From: Verrucomicrobiota bacterium
GTDB taxonomy: Bacteria > Verrucomicrobiota > Verrucomicrobiia > Chthoniobacterales > UBA10450
Reading direction: 5' to 3'
Assembly: GCA_003221375.1 (NCBI GenBank)
Contig: QHRI01000004.1
Span: forward strand, 1-7,492
Length of the DNA: 7,492 nucleotides
Positions within the stretch are counted from its first letter, which is position 1, and each line of letters starts with the position of its first letter. A program made the translations under genes and the position numbers. Below are positions 5,862 through 7,492 of the stretch, one piece after another. The notes below the pieces were generated by a model that was not told the DNA's origin, did not search any database, and saw only the letters and a list, made by a program, of their open reading frames with translations.

Positions 5862-6527
5862 TTACGGACGTATCTCGATCGCTGTTCCATCCGGCGTGAC
5901 CCGCCAGAGTTCCTCGATCTCTTCGTCGGTGACCGCGATGCAACCCGCCGTCCAATCCTTCCAACGATGAAAGGCGCCAATCCAGCCGCATCCATTCTGG
6001 ATTCCATGGATCATGATGTCAGAACCCGCTGAAACGCTGCGCGCGGCCGCACGCTGGTTGTCCTCATCTGATGGATAGGAAATGTGCAGCGCGAGATGAA
6101 AACTGCTCTGCCCATTTCGGCTATCGATTTTGTAAATTCCCTCCGGTGTTTTCATGTCGCCTTCCTCCTGTTTTGCGCCCACTGGGTTGCGACCCAAAGC
6201 GATCCGATAACTCTTGATCTGGTTGCCGTTGCGAAAGACCAATAATCTTTTCGCCGATTTTTCCACGACAATCCGATCGATTGCTGTTCCCGCGGGTAAT
6301 GGATGCCAATTGTGGTGTGCATAGAAGTACAAAGCCAAGGCACAGCCGGCAACGGGTGCCACTAATGTCACGGCGATTTTACCAATCACATCGATGATTT
6401 TAGTGATTGATCCGGAGGCGCAATAGCAAACGAAGCGGCAAAAGTGCTTCAGCGCTTTTTTGAGTAAATTGAAGAATGCGCTTTCAAACTCGGTGTACTG
6501 GTTAGCCGATTCATTTTTGATCGCCAT
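5862..6527 (-). CDS. L,D-transpeptidase (YkuD domain), membrane-anchored
   Basis: A 221-residue protein predicted to form or edit peptidoglycan cross-links, or attach proteins to the wall, in the periplasm through a catalytic cysteine. Residues 1-48 are an unusual N-terminal region with CRFVCYC (30-36). A single hydrophobic segment follows (about 50-70), then a YkuD catalytic domain (about 84-219). The domain begins with IVVEKSAKRLLVFRNGNQI (86-104), continues with GDMKTPEGIYKI (123-134), and carries IMIHGI (171-176) and DWTAGCIAVT (191-200). The active-site pair is H174 and C196, so the motif HG...TxGCI is complete. The cytoplasmic tail ahead of the anchor is longer than in typical signal-peptide members. 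The gene is convergent with the ACT gene (50 bp gap) and divergent from glgX. No strong ribosome site precedes the ATG. Confidence 0.9.
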   Translation of the reverse strand: MAIKNESANQYTEFESAFFNLLKKALKHFCRFVCYCASGSITKIIDVIGKIAVTLVAPVAGCALALYFYAHHNWHPLPAGTAIDRIVVEKSAKRLLVFRNGNQIKSYRIALGRNPVGAKQEEGDMKTPEGIYKIDSRNGQSSFHLALHISYPSDEDNQRAAARSVSAGSDIMIHGIQNGCGWIGAFHRWKDWTAGCIAVTDEEIEELWRVTPDGTAIEIRP

Positions 6528-6575
6528 TCACGGTTGCCAATGCGCACTCAATGCCGGATAAATGCGCGGCGCGTT

Positions 6576-7492
6576 ATGACCTCGGTACGCACTTTTCTTG
6601 GCTATCCTTTTCCGCTGGGTGCGACCTGGATGGGAAACGGCGTCAATTTTGCGATCTTTTCCGAGCATGCCACCGGTGTTGAGCTTTGCTTGTTCGACAG
6701 CATCGACGCCTCAGAAGAAAACATTCGTATCCCGATCCACGAACAAACCGATAAGGTTTGGCACGCGTTTTTGCCGGACCTGCGACCGGGACAATTATAC
6801 GGTTTCCGCGTTTCCGGCCCGTACGATCCTGAGCGCGGGTTGCGCTTCAACAGTTCGAAGCTTCTTCTCGACCCGTACGCGAAAGCTATCGCCGGAGAGG
6901 TGAGCTGGGCGGACGAAATGTTTGGCTACGTCCTCGGAGACGAGAAGGAAGATTTGACTCAGGACTTCCGCGATGACGCCTGGGGAGTGCCCAAGTCCGT
7001 CGTCATCGACACCGGATTTGACTGGCAGGGCGACAAGAAGCCCGGGATCCCATTGCAAAGTTCAGTGATCTATGAAGTCCACGTGAAAGGCTTCAGTAAT
7101 CTTTGGCCCGACACGCCGGAGAATTTGCGCGGCACTTACGCTGCGTTGGGCAGCCCGGCGGCAATTGATTATTTCAAAAAACTCGGCGTGACAGCGATCG
7201 AGCTACTGCCAGTGCACGCGCACATCAATGACAAGGGCCTGATCGACCGCGGCCTAACAAATTACTGGGGTTACAACACAATCGGTTTTTTTGCGCCGCA
7301 TGCGCAGTTCTCCAGCGGAGGGCACATGGGCGAACAGGTTTCGGAGTTCAAATCGATGGTGCGCACTCTCCACGCTGCCGGCATCGAAGTCATTCTGGAT
7401 GTGGTTTACAACCATACCGCGGAAGGAAATCATCTCGGTCCGACGCTCTGCTTTCGCGGAATCGACAACCTCGCATACTACTGGTTGCATCC
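6576..7492 (+). CDS. glgX: Glycogen debranching enzyme GlgX-type (5' part, cut by window end)
   Basis: The first 305 codons of a GH13 isoamylase/GlgX-type enzyme that hydrolyses alpha-1,6 branches of glycogen or its limit dextrins in the cytoplasm; complete members are usually about 650-720 residues. Residues 7-95 form the N-terminal CBM48-like beta-sandwich (LGYPFPLGATWMGNGVNFAI, LRPGQLYGFRVSGPYDPERG). The catalytic barrel starts at VIYEVHVKGF (164-173). It continues with YWGYNTIGFFAP (230-241), DVVYNHTAEGNHLGPTL (275-291; the first conserved GH13 region) and FRGIDN (293-298). The nucleophile and acid/base residues lie beyond the window, so activity cannot be judged. ATG at 6576 is chosen because it begins just before the conserved domain. 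An in-frame ATG at 6540 would add 12 Arg-rich residues and leave only 12 bp to the divergent gene. C292 sits where Ser is common. Confidence 0.93.
   Translation, partial: MTSVRTFLGYPFPLGATWMGNGVNFAIFSEHATGVELCLFDSIDASEENIRIPIHEQTDKVWHAFLPDLRPGQLYGFRVSGPYDPERGLRFNSSKLLLDPYAKAIAGEVSWADEMFGYVLGDEKEDLTQDFRDDAWGVPKSVVIDTGFDWQGDKKPGIPLQSSVIYEVHVKGFSNLWPDTPENLRGTYAALGSPAAIDYFKKLGVTAIELLPVHAHINDKGLIDRGLTNYWGYNTIGFFAPHAQFSSGGHMGEQVSEFKSMVRTLHAAGIEVILDVVYNHTAEGNHLGPTLCFRGIDNLAYYWLH

Noticed and set aside
6598..6903. 101-codon plus-strand frame near the glgX start
   Set aside because: GlgX reads in a different frame through the same bases, with strong GH13 motifs and no stop to the window edge.

Overview
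The window holds five complete chromosomal genes and the 5' part of a sixth, from a Gram-negative-type soil or freshwater bacterium. Three things point to Verrucomicrobia (Chthoniobacterales-like) or a similar group: moderate-to-high GC, weak Shine-Dalgarno signals with one TTG start, and dispersed GAGCGAAG-core palindromes between genes. The taxonomic call is an inference from style, not from a marker gene.

Layout from left to right. At 31-123 lies a palindromic repeat. It is followed by a YihY/BrkB-family inner-membrane protein (173-1069, +) and a terminator-like nested hairpin (1069-1133). Next is a secreted peptidoglycan-amidase/PGRP-type protein with a roughly 250-residue Lys/Pro/Ser/Glu-rich linker (1167-2573, +). 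A second palindromic repeat (2593-2683) fills the gap to a convergent 843-residue protein (5228-2697, -). In that protein an APC-superfamily amino-acid permease continues in frame into what looks like a complete exported protein with its own signal peptide. A third repeat copy (5249-5341) occupies most of the shared upstream region between this gene and a divergent tandem-ACT-domain protein (5398-5811, +). An L,D-transpeptidase (6527-5862, -) follows, and then a divergent glycogen-debranching enzyme, GlgX type, which runs off the right edge (6576-7492, +).

The genes do not form one obvious operon. Two loose themes appear. One is cell-envelope and peptidoglycan work (amidase, L,D-transpeptidase, exported domain). 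The other is amino-acid transport and sensing (permease beside a predicted amino-acid-binding ACT protein). GlgX belongs to glycogen turnover and appears unrelated.

The most unusual items are the permease/exported-domain fusion and the 91-93 bp repeats. Each arm of those repeats is itself a small inverted repeat whose bases differ between copies while pairing is kept. I found no rRNA, tRNA, CRISPR array, transposase or phage gene. No stretch over 300 bases lacks a gene.
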